Positions 36,821 to 45,288 of a stretch of 64,000 bases of DNA are shown piece after piece. Below the pieces are notes generated by a model. The model did no database searches, was not told the DNA's origin, and was given only the letters and a program-made list of their open reading frames with translations. A program made the translations under genes and the position numbers. Within the stretch, counting starts at the first letter, position 1, and each line of letters begins with the position of its first letter. This stretch comes from Tengunoibacter tsumagoiensis (lineage in GTDB: Bacteria; Chloroflexota; Ktedonobacteria; Ktedonobacterales; Ktedonobacteraceae), in assembly GCF_003967535.1 (NCBI RefSeq), contig NZ_BIFR01000001.1:3843001-3907000 (forward strand), given 5' to 3'.

Positions 36821-37255
36821 CTTTAAGCAACCCGTCTATCTATCAATTCCACAGGCCAGAACAGAGGCCAACAATCTCAGGGCTTGAAGTTCACGGCACA
36901 TAGCGCATCTGGCTGCATACGTATGGTACGCTGTCCCACCTCAAGAATCAAGGGGTTTCAGCCCAGGATAGCTTATTCTCATTGAGAGAAGAAAATATGG
37001 AAAGTCAGGCCAGGTAGGTTTAGCCTCGACTCAGCAGAAAAAGGGGAATGCGGTAGAAAATTGAATTTTTGCTGGTTTGTGACCGATGTTATTCTAAAGA
37101 GAGAGTAATCATCCTTTGCTTGTTGTTTGGTTCTTCAGAGGCCGCTCAAGAGCTCTTATGAACAGACAGATGATGATTCGTTCAACAAGACAACATGCTG
37201 TTCTATCCAAGCAAAAACGACGTAATCTGCAAAGCAAGTAGTAAAGGGGGAAATC
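36821..37255. other. Intergenic region between polA and the BldC-like gene
   Basis: No clear gene. A 27-aa basic ORF (37158-37241, MNRQMMIRSTRQ...) ends 14 nt before the next start but lacks a good ribosome site. Otherwise AT-rich spacer holding the promoters of both divergent genes. Confidence 0.35.
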
Positions 37256-37513
37256 ATGTCACGCAAAAGTAGTGTTTTAGATGCACCATCTTCAGCCGGA
37301 GAAATGATCATCATAGAGAAACCGCAAGAAGAGCTCTTAACCGTTCGTGAAGTTGCTCGTCGCCTACGTGTCGATGATACCACAGTGCGTCGCTGGATCA
37401 AAAGTGGAGCCCTCGAAGCGATCACCCTGCCTCACAGAGGGAAGCGCCAGGCCTATCGAATTAAGAAATCAACGCTCGATACATTATTAACCAGCGTATT
37501 AGCTCTGAACTAA
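37256..37513 (+). CDS. BldC/excisionase-like helix-turn-helix DNA-binding protein
   Basis: 85 aa. After a flexible start, LLTVREVARRLRVDDTTVRRWIKSGALEAITLPHRGKRQAYRI (about 27-70) is the MerR-type winged helix of BldC/AlpA/excisionase proteins: a first helix, a recognition helix with TTVRRWI, and a wing. Strong AAAGGGGGAAATC before the ATG. No phage or integrase gene is near, so a BldC-like transcription regulator is more likely than an excisionase. Target genes are not visible. Confidence 0.85.
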   Translation: MSRKSSVLDAPSSAGEMIIIEKPQEELLTVREVARRLRVDDTTVRRWIKSGALEAITLPHRGKRQAYRIKKSTLDTLLTSVLALN

Positions 37514-37757
37514 GACGCAGCCAGCGACCATGGCGGTCAGGCAGATTGCAAGAGCGAGCAGGCCGCCACTGTAAACAACAAGACAGATCAAGCCTGATCG
37601 ATAGGACTGATAACTACACTAAAAGAAATGGAATGAAATGGGAGGGACCCTATACCACAGAGAACAAAAAGGACGTCAAGAGAAAGCATGCCTCTCAAAG
37701 GAGAGAAGAGACCAGTTGTATGGGAAAAGGAAGACAGTACAAAGAAGCGAGGCAAGC

Positions 37758-38753
37758 ATGAAAATAGCAATTACCGGCGGGGCTGGCTTTATTGGAAGCC
37801 ACCTCACAAAAGCATATCTGGATGCCGGCCACGAAGTCGTGGTCATTGATACGCTGGTTGAAGGGTCGAGGCAGGAGATTGATCCGCGTGCTCGCTTCTA
37901 TCCACTTGATATTCGCGATGGTAAGCTCTGTAGACTGTTACAACAGGAGCGGCCAGAGATTGTCAGTTATCAGATTAATCTGCACCACGAATACCCTACA
38001 GAACAGATACTCACAGAAGCAGACGTTCACGTTCGCGGTCTGCTTAATGTCCTCGATAGCTGCGTCAATGCAGCCTGCACCAAAATTATTTTTGCCTCAG
38101 GAGGCAACTCGCTTTATGGCAATGTCGAGGCCAGCCACCAGCCCATTCATGAAAACAGGCCACTTAATCCGCAGAGCGCCGCTGATATTAGCAGAGCAAT
38201 CGGTGAATGGTATATCCGCTACTATACCCAGCAATTCGGCCTCCCCCATACCATTCTACGCTACGCCAATGTCTATGGAGAACCAGAGAGAACCAGGATT
38301 CATCATCCGTTAAGCTATTTTCTATTGATGCTTCAAGCGCAACAACGACCAGTCATTCGTGGCGCTGGCACAGAGATTCGGGACCACATTTTCATCGATG
38401 ATGTTGTCAGCGCCAACCTGGCAGTCTTACAAAAAGGGACAGATCAGACCTTTCATATCAGCTCGGGAGAAGGATACTCACTCAATGAGCTCTATATGAT
38501 GAGCGCAACAGCCCTGGAGGTTCCAGAGATTGAACCTATCTACCTGTCAGGCTATCTAACAGAGCCAACGGTCTGCCTGTTAGATAACAGCCGGGCGCGC
38601 CAGATCCTGCACTGGCAACCTCAGACAGTATTACGAGAAGGGATCAAAAAAGCCCTCGAGCGGCTGCATATCGAGCCCTCAGCGAAAAGACCACAACCAG
38701 TAGCATTTCAAAGACACGAACAGAGCGGAGAGAAACGCTACTCTCACGTTTAA
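37758..38753 (+). CDS. Extended SDR (NAD-dependent epimerase-like) lacking the YxxxK pair
   Basis: 331 aa from the ATG at 37758. It has the Rossmann motif ITGGAGFIGSHL, LDIRD and the ILRYANVYGEPER substrate loop of UDP-sugar epimerases/dehydratases, plus RDHIFIDDVVSANLAVL. However, where GalE-like enzymes have the catalytic YxxxK (PxSPYGVSKLAGE), this protein reads PQSAADISRAIGE, so Tyr is Ala142 and Lys is Arg146. It may be an inactive regulator, an altered-chemistry enzyme or a NAD-binding scaffold. It lies 244 nt after the BldC-like gene and is convergent with the nucleotidyltransferase fusion. The longer in-frame start at 37638 is not supported. Confidence 0.85.
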   Translation: MKIAITGGAGFIGSHLTKAYLDAGHEVVVIDTLVEGSRQEIDPRARFYPLDIRDGKLCRLLQQERPEIVSYQINLHHEYPTEQILTEADVHVRGLLNVLDSCVNAACTKIIFASGGNSLYGNVEASHQPIHENRPLNPQSAADISRAIGEWYIRYYTQQFGLPHTILRYANVYGEPERTRIHHPLSYFLLMLQAQQRPVIRGAGTEIRDHIFIDDVVSANLAVLQKGTDQTFHISSGEGYSLNELYMMSATALEVPEIEPIYLSGYLTEPTVCLLDNSRARQILHWQPQTVLREGIKKALERLHIEPSAKRPQPVAFQRHEQSGEKRYSHV

Positions 38754-38770
38754 CATCTCATGGCAGCTTC

Positions 38771-38807
38771 AAAAAAGGAGAGGAAGATCGTTGCTGATCC
38801 CCTCTCC
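38771..38807 (-). terminator. Intrinsic terminator of the nucleotidyltransferase fusion gene
   Basis: GGAGAGG (38777-38783) pairs with CCTCTCC (38801-38807), with an inner GATC/GATC pairing. A-run 38771-38776 gives a U6 tract on the minus strand. Confidence 0.8.
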
Positions 38808-38829
38808 TCAATGCATCGCTTATCAACAG

Positions 38830-41331
38830 CTACTGTTGCAGCCCACTGACCACACGTGCATACTTTTCAGCCAGCGCTTGAGCCTGTTCATTTGAAACAG
38901 ATTCAGCAAAAACGTGGAACAAAGGGCTATCAGCATCGGGCAGGATCAGGACCCACTCTTTGCCGAGATCGATCTTAATCCCATCGATTGGCTTGGCGCG
39001 GCGCTCACGATACTGCTCGCTCAGAATACGCATCACCTTGCCCTTATGCTCCCAGGGACAACTGACATGAGCGCTACTCATATAGTAGGTAGGCAGGTCA
39101 TCGACGACCTCAGAGAGGCGCATATCGAAAGTTGCCAGCAGTTCTAACAACTTTGCAATCGCCAACATCCCATCAAAAGCCGGATGCATCTCTGGGAACG
39201 CGAATTGGCCCCCACCATCGCCCACCAGAACGACCCCCTCCCGAGCCGCAGCAGTCATCAAAGCATGAGGCAGGACCTTCGTATGCTGAATCGAGCCCTC
39301 ATAGCGCTTTGCAATATGCTGAAGAGCACTGGGAGCGGTCACCGGGGCAGCAACAATGCCATTGCGATGGCGGCGCAGAACCAGACTGGTCATCACAGCC
39401 AGGAGCTTCATTCCATCCAGAATGCGACCGCGATCATCAACCAGAGAGATGCGCTCCCCACTGGGATCGATCCGAATACCCATATCGGTATTGAGAGCTG
39501 CACTAATCGTGGCCAGACGCTGCATATCCTTGGTGAGCTCATCTTGCGAGCGAGCCGTCACTGCATCCTCTGTACCAGAGTTCAGAACGATCACTTCACA
39601 GCCAAGCTTATCCAGGATAGCAGGTAAGAATTCCATTGTCCCGCCATGAGAATAATCAACCACCAGCTGGAACTTCCGCTTGCGCACCACCTCGTGATCA
39701 ACAACTTTATTGAAACCCTCCAGATAATGCCCCATCACATCGCGATTGCTGAGCACATCAATGGCCCCAATATCGTCAAGATAGACGCGCCGAAAATCCT
39801 CACGGAAATAGAGATTCTCAATCTTGCGTTCGGTTGTCTTATTGATATCCAGACCATTCTGATCAAATATCTTGATATCAATCACACGCTGATCGAAAGG
39901 CGAGACCTGAACATGGACGCCACCAGCCGCCTCGGTTGTACGAATATAATAGCGGGACACAGGCAAAGGCACCTGATTGATATCATACACATTCACCCCG
40001 GCTGAAGGAAGCCCGGCATTAATCCCGCGCTTGATCATACGAGAGGTGCGATTTGCATCACGATTCAAACAGACAACCGAACCTTTTGGCAGAATACCAC
40101 CATAAGCGGCCCCCAGTTTGGTGGCGAACTCGGGCGTAATATCTACATTGACCAGACCGGTCACACCATAGCGGCTAAAGAGCCCACGGCGGCCTTGTGA
40201 CCCCCAGATAATACTCGTATTCACCACGGCCCCGGCCTCAACCTCTTTATCAGGCCAGATCTTAACGTTTGGCTGAATGATCGCGCCATCCTGAATAATT
40301 GAATTATCGCCGATCACCGACCCCTCAAACATCACCGCTTTACTCTTGATGTTTGTGGACGAGCCAACGATTGCGCCCCGCAGCTCCGCTCGATCGCCAA
40401 TATAAGAATTATTCCAGACAATACTGCGATCAACCTGCGCTCGCTCATCAACAATCGAATAGCTACCAACCATACTAGGCCCATGAATAATAGCCCCAGC
40501 CCTCACCTTACTATCACGGCCAAGATAGATCGGACCGTAAAGTTGAGCATCTTCGTGAATTTCGGCCCCTTCTTCGCACCAGATATTGCCACCAATATTC
40601 TGTGCAGGAATAGTCAGATCGACATTCCCCTGCAACAGATCGGCGTTAGCACGCATATACTCACTGAGGTTACCAACATCGCACCAGTAGCCTTGAGTCG
40701 CGATGTAGCCGTAGATGGGGTCCCCCTGCCGAAGCATCATGGGGAAAAGCTCCTGGCTAAAATCAAAGGGCTTATTTCGCTCGAAGTAAGAAAAGATCTT
40801 GGGGTCCAGAACATAGATGCCAGTATTGATAGTATCGCTGAAGACCTCGCCCCAACTGGGCTTCTCCAGGAATTGAGAGATATGACCATCCTCATTCGTG
40901 ATAATCACACCATATTCAAGAGGATTGGGGACGTGAGCCAGCAGCAGGGTAGCTAGCGACTTCTTTTCATTATGATACTGAATGAGCTCAGTAAGATTAT
41001 AATCAGTGAGAGCGTCACCACTAATCACGATAAAAGGCTCGGTTAGCTGTTCTTCAGCATTCTTCACGCTCCCAGCCGTTCCGAGCGGGACATCTTCTCG
41101 CGAATACGTAATGCGCATTCCTAATTGTGAACCATTGCCGAAGTAGTCTTCGATATTGCTCGCCAGATATTGAACCGTAACAACGACCTCGGTAATGCCA
41201 TGGCGCTTTAACAAATTGAGGATATGCTCCATTACAGGTTTTCCTGCAATTGGGACCATAGGCTTAGGTCGCCGAATAGTCAATGGACGTAGCCTCGATC
41301 CTTCCCCTCCGGCCATTACAACCGCTTTCAT
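38830..41331 (-). CDS. Nucleotidyltransferase-phosphomannomutase fusion (NDP-sugar pyrophosphorylase)
   Basis: 833 aa from the ATG at 41331 (GGGAGG 7 nt upstream). Residues 1-235 form a GlmU/ManC-type nucleotidyltransferase ([32 protein letters not shown]). Residues about 240-370 are a left-handed beta-helix of hexapeptide repeats ([19 protein letters not shown]...). The rest is a phosphohexomutase-like module. Its active-site serine loop reads HVQVSPFDQ instead of TASHNP, and the metal loop reads [13 protein letters not shown] instead of DGDGDR, so mutase activity is doubtful. Bacterial mannose-1-phosphate guanylyltransferases with this same degenerate tail are known. It is likely to make an activated sugar such as GDP-mannose; the sugar is not certain. 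Confidence 0.85.
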   Translation of the reverse strand: MKAVVMAGGEGSRLRPLTIRRPKPMVPIAGKPVMEHILNLLKRHGITEVVVTVQYLASNIEDYFGNGSQLGMRITYSREDVPLGTAGSVKNAEEQLTEPFIVISGDALTDYNLTELIQYHNEKKSLATLLLAHVPNPLEYGVIITNEDGHISQFLEKPSWGEVFSDTINTGIYVLDPKIFSYFERNKPFDFSQELFPMMLRQGDPIYGYIATQGYWCDVGNLSEYMRANADLLQGNVDLTIPAQNIGGNIWCEEGAEIHEDAQLYGPIYLGRDSKVRAGAIIHGPSMVGSYSIVDERAQVDRSIVWNNSYIGDRAELRGAIVGSSTNIKSKAVMFEGSVIGDNSIIQDGAIIQPNVKIWPDKEVEAGAVVNTSIIWGSQGRRGLFSRYGVTGLVNVDITPEFATKLGAAYGGILPKGSVVCLNRDANRTSRMIKRGINAGLPSAGVNVYDINQVPLPVSRYYIRTTEAAGGVHVQVSPFDQRVIDIKIFDQNGLDINKTTERKIENLYFREDFRRVYLDDIGAIDVLSNRDVMGHYLEGFNKVVDHEVVRKRKFQLVVDYSHGGTMEFLPAILDKLGCEVIVLNSGTEDAVTARSQDELTKDMQRLATISAALNTDMGIRIDPSGERISLVDDRGRILDGMKLLAVMTSLVLRRHRNGIVAAPVTAPSALQHIAKRYEGSIQHTKVLPHALMTAAAREGVVLVGDGGGQFAFPEMHPAFDGMLAIAKLLELLATFDMRLSEVVDDLPTYYMSSAHVSCPWEHKGKVMRILSEQYRERRAKPIDGIKIDLGKEWVLILPDADSPLFHVFAESVSNEQAQALAEKYARVVSGLQQ

Positions 41332-41576
41332 AGAGGCCTCCCTTTGGCAGGGAAACGCACCTTCGTCCCCCGCACTATTGTTGGCAATAGAAGAACGGCG
41401 TAGCAACGCCACGCCGTCCCATCTGCTCCGCTGTCTTCATTGTACAACATCCACGAAGAGCACCGCAAGGAGAGTATCTACTCTATTCAGGCTGCCTGCT
41501 ACCTTTGCTAACAAAGGACGCATATGCATCCTCGAAGGCCCCTCATGCTTCAGCGGAGCAAAGGAACAAAGACCCC

Positions 41577-41762
41577 TTAAAACCATTCGCTAAAGTGCCC
41601 ATGCTCAACAAGCCAGCGCACAAAACGGTGATGGTTGGTCTCCTCAGAAGCTTTACGCTCCTCATACACTTGCTGTAGTAAGATGAGAGATTGAGCTTCC
41701 TCGACAGTAAAACCCTCGTCTAGGAGGGCATCGATGAGCAGGTCTACAAACTGTTGCTGCAT
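41577..41762 (-). CDS. Small uncharacterised protein (61 aa)
   Basis: Start ATG at 41762 with AGGAGG 8 nt before it; an upstream ATG at 41786 is less likely. The protein, MQQQFVDLLIDALLDEGFTVEEAQSLILL..., is helical, acidic and soluble, ending VRWLVEHGHFSEWF. No family is recognised. It is on the same strand as, and upstream of, the nucleotidyltransferase fusion, 245 nt apart. Confidence 0.65.
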   Translation of the reverse strand: MQQQFVDLLIDALLDEGFTVEEAQSLILLQQVYEERKASEETNHHRFVRWLVEHGHFSEWF

Positions 41763-42211
41763 ATAAAGTCCTCCTTCCCAGCGCATTCAATGGTGATTTC
41801 TACAGAGAACACGATTACCCACGGGCAACCGCTTCGCGTAACACGAGATGAGTCAGCTGACATCCACGCACTAAAAAACCAGGCGAGCACAATACATAAG
41901 ACAGGATTGATGACAGACGTAACAGGCACGCAATGGTGTGACATACTGGATACAGCACAGACGCGGAGTAGAGAAGTAGCAGGTAGACCCCCACTTCACT
42001 CACCCCAAACATGCTACATACAAAGTATAGCGCATAGAAGATTATCTTGCCTAGTGTCGAAGCTTTCAGGGGGACTCTCAGCAATTCCAGAAGGCGTATT
42101 TTCACACTATTTTCACATCTAAAAGAAGGGCTTCTCCCGCCTCTCAAGCCAGTTTTGCTGGTTCACCTCAACGTTAACGGTGATGAATTTTTCGGCTGAT
42201 CACGACAGATC
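41763..42211. other. Intergenic region, no supported gene
   Basis: Open frames exist on both strands but none has a ribosome site or recognisable protein. The region separates the small minus-strand gene from the plus-strand leader and birA. Confidence 0.5.
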
Positions 42212-42241
42212 TTGACAAATGCTAACCCTTAATGGTACAAT
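42212..42241 (+). promoter_or_regulatory. Promoter of the structured leader upstream of birA
   Basis: TTGACA (42212-42217), 18-nt spacer, TACAAT (42236-42241). It would start RNA near 42248. Confidence 0.75.
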
Positions 42242-42268
42242 TCACTCAACGAAAGGAGGTGGTGTGTA

Positions 42269-42343
42269 ATGTATGAACCTAGTCGCTGCACAGTCAGCGG
42301 TATAGATCTCCACACCTTCCAGAAGAGAGGACTGCGGAGCTAG
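42269..42343 (+). CDS. Candidate 24-aa leader peptide
   Basis: ATG at 42269 with a very strong ribosome site 7 nt upstream and TAG at 42341-42343. The peptide is MYEPSRCTVSGIDLHTFQKR..., without runs of a single amino acid that would suggest classical amino-acid attenuation. A second frame starts at 42273 and stops after ten codons. The strong ribosome site is the main support. Confidence 0.45.
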   Translation: MYEPSRCTVSGIDLHTFQKRGLRS

Positions 42344-42440
42344 CTCCGTTCCTTTTCTCTGCGACATCTGGCTTAGGCGTCAGGTGTGGGCCGAAAATAT
42401 ACACTGGTAGGTCGGGCTCTCCCGTCTGCCTGTGCAGCTC

Positions 42441-42488
42441 CCCAGGGCAGAGGCAAACACTATTTTTTGTCTAGGCCCTGGGTTTTTT
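42441..42488 (+). terminator. Intrinsic terminator at the end of the leader
   Basis: CCCAGGGC (42441-42448) pairs with GCCCTGGG (42475-42482), followed by TTTTTT (42483-42488). The 26-nt loop may hold a small inner hairpin. Confidence 0.85.
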
Positions 42489-42716
42489 CGCAACTTATCG
42501 GACCTCAACCACTTCGCATTGCCGAGCACGCCAGAACCTGTTTTCCTCCCTTCCGGTCTCCTCTCATACAGAGGACATTTCTCACTTTGTTATGCTATCC
42601 AATTAGCTGCTCGCTCTCCTCGAACGAGCCAATCTGCGCTCATATCCGAGAAGATTGATAGATAGAAGTAGTAACGCTTGAATAGTTCGGATACCTCCGG
42701 TTCACAAGGACTACAA

Positions 42717-43565
42717 GTGGATCGGATTCAACAATTCCTCGCAACAGAATATTTTGGTACTGGTCATCGTCTGATCTATACACCAACAATCGACTCAACA
42801 AATACACTGGCAATGAGACTGGCTCAGGAAGGGTCAGAGGAAGGGGTTGTAGTTCTTACCAATAGTCAAACAGCTGGCAAAGGGAGACAGGGCAGAAAAT
42901 GGATTGATGTTGCAGGCAATCATGCTCTTTCTTCAACCATCCTTCGACCTTCCTTTGCTCCCCATTTTCTGGTTATGATCGCGTCTCTGGCTGTCGTCGA
43001 TGCTATTGCTGACACTTGCTCGTGTGTTGCCACTATTAAATGGCCTAATGATATCCTCATTGAGGACCGCAAGGTCGCTGGCATTCTGATCGAGACCCGC
43101 TTTGATCCAGAGGGAAAACTGATTGCTATTGTGGGAATAGGCGTTAATGTGAAGGGAACGATACCACCACTCGAGGCGTTGCAGGCGCACTCTCCACCGG
43201 CTACCTCAGGGCTTTACTATCAAGCCATCACGCTAGAAGAGGCTAGTGGTCAGGTGATTGAGCGCGAAGCTTTTATCGCACACCTGTTGCACCATCTGGA
43301 AAATCGTTACCTCGCCTTGCAACAAGCTTTTCATACTGACCATTCTGGTGCTCCGCTTGTCGCTCGATTGCTCCGAGAGAACTGGCGCGCACACCTGGCG
43401 ACACTCGGTCGAGCTGTTCAGGTCAGACAAGGCAACCAGCTCCTCAGCGGCGTGGCTGAGGATGTGAATGAACACGGAGAACTGTTACTGCGTGACCATT
43501 CGGGACGGCACATCTGTATTACCTGGGGGGACGTTGAATTGTTACCCCGGATAGACAATCACTAA
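42717..43565 (+). CDS. birA: Biotin-[acetyl-CoA-carboxylase] ligase
   Basis: 282 aa from the GTG at 42717, which has AAGGA 7 nt upstream; an in-frame TTG at 42678 is an alternative. The enzyme attaches biotin to carrier proteins through biotinyl-AMP. Motifs: IDSTNTLAMRLA, TAGKGRQGRKW (biotin/ATP loop), LSSTILRPS, TIKWPNDILIEDRKVAGILIE and VGIGVNVKG, then a C-terminal SH3-like cap (HGELLLRDHSG). It lacks the N-terminal helix-turn-helix of E. coli BirA, so it is a group I ligase and cannot itself be the biotin repressor. greA follows 45 nt later. Confidence 0.93.
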   Translation: MDRIQQFLATEYFGTGHRLIYTPTIDSTNTLAMRLAQEGSEEGVVVLTNSQTAGKGRQGRKWIDVAGNHALSSTILRPSFAPHFLVMIASLAVVDAIADTCSCVATIKWPNDILIEDRKVAGILIETRFDPEGKLIAIVGIGVNVKGTIPPLEALQAHSPPATSGLYYQAITLEEASGQVIEREAFIAHLLHHLENRYLALQQAFHTDHSGAPLVARLLRENWRAHLATLGRAVQVRQGNQLLSGVAEDVNEHGELLLRDHSGRHICITWGDVELLPRIDNH

Positions 43566-43610
43566 CTGTCGGAGGGCTATCCTCCAACAAGCAGATGAGA
43601 GGGAACAATT

Positions 43611-44075
43611 ATGGAGTCACAAGACGTATTCCTTACCAATGATGGGCTACAGCGTGCAATGAACCAGTTAGAGTTTTTGCGCACAGTAAAACGTGCAGAA
43701 GTAGCTCAATACTTGCATGATGCCAAGGAATCGGGCGATGTGATCGATAATGCTGCTTATGAAGAGGCAAAATATCAACACACTCACCTTGAAGGGCGCA
43801 TCCATGAACTTGAAGAGATGCTTGCTAGAGCAAAGATGATTGAGGATGTACAATCTGAAGTAGTGACGCTTGGCTCTGTCGTACAACTGCGTACAAGCGA
43901 AGGGCGCGAATACTGCTATCGGCTTGTTGGGGCTTTTGAGGCCGATCCTGGCTCGGGCCGTATCTCAAATGAGTCGCCTGTCGGTAAAGCTCTGCTTGGT
44001 CATAAAGAGGGCGATCTGGTGATTGTTGCCACGCCCGGTGGAGTGAAAGAATATACTATTCTCTCAATTCAATAA
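43611..44075 (+). CDS. greA: Transcript-cleavage factor GreA
   Basis: 154 aa. It has the N-terminal coiled coil (about 10-75) with the tip SGDVIDNAAYEEAKYQ, whose acidic residues enter the RNA polymerase secondary channel, and the FKBP-like C-terminal domain (TLGSVVQLRTSEGREYCYRLVG, SPVGKALLGHKEGDLVIV). It restarts backtracked RNA polymerase. The tip reads GDVIDN where GreA usually has GDLSEN, with both acidic positions kept. Probably co-transcribed with birA; a strong terminator follows. Confidence 0.94.
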   Translation: MESQDVFLTNDGLQRAMNQLEFLRTVKRAEVAQYLHDAKESGDVIDNAAYEEAKYQHTHLEGRIHELEEMLARAKMIEDVQSEVVTLGSVVQLRTSEGREYCYRLVGAFEADPGSGRISNESPVGKALLGHKEGDLVIVATPGGVKEYTILSIQ

Positions 44076-44098
44076 TTTTTTCTTCTCCTTACACGCAT

Positions 44099-44136
44099 GG
44101 CTCGCAGGAACGGTAAAGCACCTGCGAGCCTTTTTT
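44099..44136 (+). terminator. Intrinsic terminator after greA
   Basis: GGCTCGCAGG (44099-44108) pairs perfectly with CCTGCGAGCC (44121-44130), followed by TTTTTT. Confidence 0.95.
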
Positions 44137-44215
44137 CATGGAGAGGTTTGCAGGACAGTGCACACCATACACGTACCGATTCAAGGAAGACCCCCATTCT
44201 CGTTATTTTTAAGAA

Positions 44216-44244
44216 TAGACAAAGCGCCAGAAAATGGGTACAAT
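44216..44244 (+). promoter_or_regulatory. Promoter of comF
   Basis: TAGACA (44216-44221), 17-nt spacer, TACAAT (44239-44244), about 40 bp upstream of the comF start. Confidence 0.65.
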
Positions 44245-44282
44245 TCATCCATGGATCCACTATACGCGAAAAGAGGATTTAC

Positions 44283-44987
44283 ATGTATGATTGGCAAAAA
44301 CCTTTCCAACACCTTCTGAATCTCCTTTTTCCGAACTGCTGTGTCTATTGCAAACGATCTGGCTCGATCCTGTGCTCGTTCTGTCTGACGGCGATCCTGC
44401 CACTATCCCCGCCTTTTTGTGATCGCTGTAGTGGCTCTCTCAATCAGAACGGAAAGTGCCTCCGTTGTACCGCACCCTCTTTTATCCTTCATCGCCTCTT
44501 TGTATCCAGCCGATATCAGGAACCTTTGCGACGTTGCATCCATGCACTCAAATATAATCGTCAGAGGAGCCTGTCCCAACCACTTGGTCATCTGTTATAC
44601 CAGACATATCAACAGCGATGCATTCAGGCTGACATCCTGATCCCTGTTCCACTCTATCCTCAACGCGAAAAACAACGTGGGTATAATCAAGCCTTGTTAC
44701 TTGCTGAATATTGTGCTCTCTTTCTACAACTTCCCCTACAGCCTCAACTCCTTCGTCGCATACGTCCAACAGAAGCACAGGTCAATCTTTCCGGTGCCGA
44801 ACGCCGGGTCAATGTCCAGGGAGCATTCCAGGCCTCAGCAGATGCTTCGGCCCACCTCCTGGGCAAACGCGTTCTGCTTATCGATGATGTCTGTACAACT
44901 GGCGCAACCCTCGAAGCCTGCGCAAAACCCCTCTGGCTCAGTGGGGCGCTTGAAGTAAACGCTTTGGTGCTGGCAAGTCCTCATTAG
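44283..44987 (+). CDS. comF: ComF family phosphoribosyltransferase-like protein
   Basis: 234 aa from the ATG at 44283, placed after AAAGAGGATT and the promoter; a longer frame from 44097 would run through the greA terminator and is rejected. It has an N-terminal double zinc-finger-like part (LLFPNCCVYCKRSGSILCSFC and PFCDRCSGSLNQNGKCLRC) and a PRT domain with DILIPVPLYPQREKQRGYNQALLLA and the PRPP loop VLLIDDVCTTGATLEAC. ComF proteins take part in DNA uptake (competence) with ComFA and PriA. No other competence gene is in the window. Confidence 0.93.
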   Translation: MYDWQKPFQHLLNLLFPNCCVYCKRSGSILCSFCLTAILPLSPPFCDRCSGSLNQNGKCLRCTAPSFILHRLFVSSRYQEPLRRCIHALKYNRQRSLSQPLGHLLYQTYQQRCIQADILIPVPLYPQREKQRGYNQALLLAEYCALFLQLPLQPQLLRRIRPTEAQVNLSGAERRVNVQGAFQASADASAHLLGKRVLLIDDVCTTGATLEACAKPLWLSGALEVNALVLASPH

Positions 44988-45182
44988 CGCTGCACAATCA
45001 GGTATGGGTCGCTGCGAATGAGTGAAAAGCAAACAGCTTCCTCCAAAAAGAACTATCTCTGGTCAATCTGGAGAACAAAATCACACCATAGTACGTAATG
45101 ATTAACAGAAACCTCTCTAGCTCACAAGGATAGAGGGCGAACCAGAGGCCACTTCAAGATAAAGAGAATCGTCTGCTCGTGT

Positions 45183-45190
45183 GCTATAAT
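45183..45190 (+). promoter_or_regulatory. Extended -10 promoter upstream of ftsH
   Basis: TGCTATAAT-type extended -10 (TG at 45182-45183, TATAAT at 45185-45190) with no good -35 box. It is the only clear element in the 301-bp gap before ftsH. Confidence 0.5.
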
Positions 45191-45288
45191 ATGGCACACA
45201 AGAGTCACAGTGTAGTTCTATGCAGCCGATGAAACGATTTTATCTCAATAACTCTGTGCCGGTACTACTTCAGAGAGGGGAGCCCCCA

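Larger units (their letters stand above)
42248..42488 (+). ncRNA. Unassigned structured RNA/attenuator leader with short ORF and terminator
   Basis: This is a transcription unit of about 240 nt between a good promoter and an intrinsic terminator. It starts with a strong ribosome site AAAGGAGGTG (42253-42262) and a 24-codon ORF (42269-42343). CCACACCT (42310-42317) can pair with AGGTGTGG (42382-42389); the same CACACC can pair with GGTGTG (42261-42266) just behind the ribosome site, so two folds compete. A palindrome CGGAGCTAGCTCCG lies at 42335-42348. It is not a T-box or a riboswitch class I recognise. It could be a cis-acting attenuator for birA or a free small RNA. Confidence 0.6.

Noticed and set aside
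37256-37513. Phage excisionase
   Set aside because: No integrase or other phage genes nearby; a stand-alone BldC-like regulator is more likely.
41815-42147. 110-aa minus-strand hydrophobic open frame
   Set aside because: TTG start without ribosome site; composition could mimic membrane segments by chance.
42248-42488. T-box leader for birA
   Set aside because: No TGGTACCACG-type T-box sequence is present, unlike the alaS leader.
44097-44282. N-terminal extension of comF
   Set aside because: It would translate the greA terminator hairpin; the ATG at 44283 has a promoter and ribosome site.
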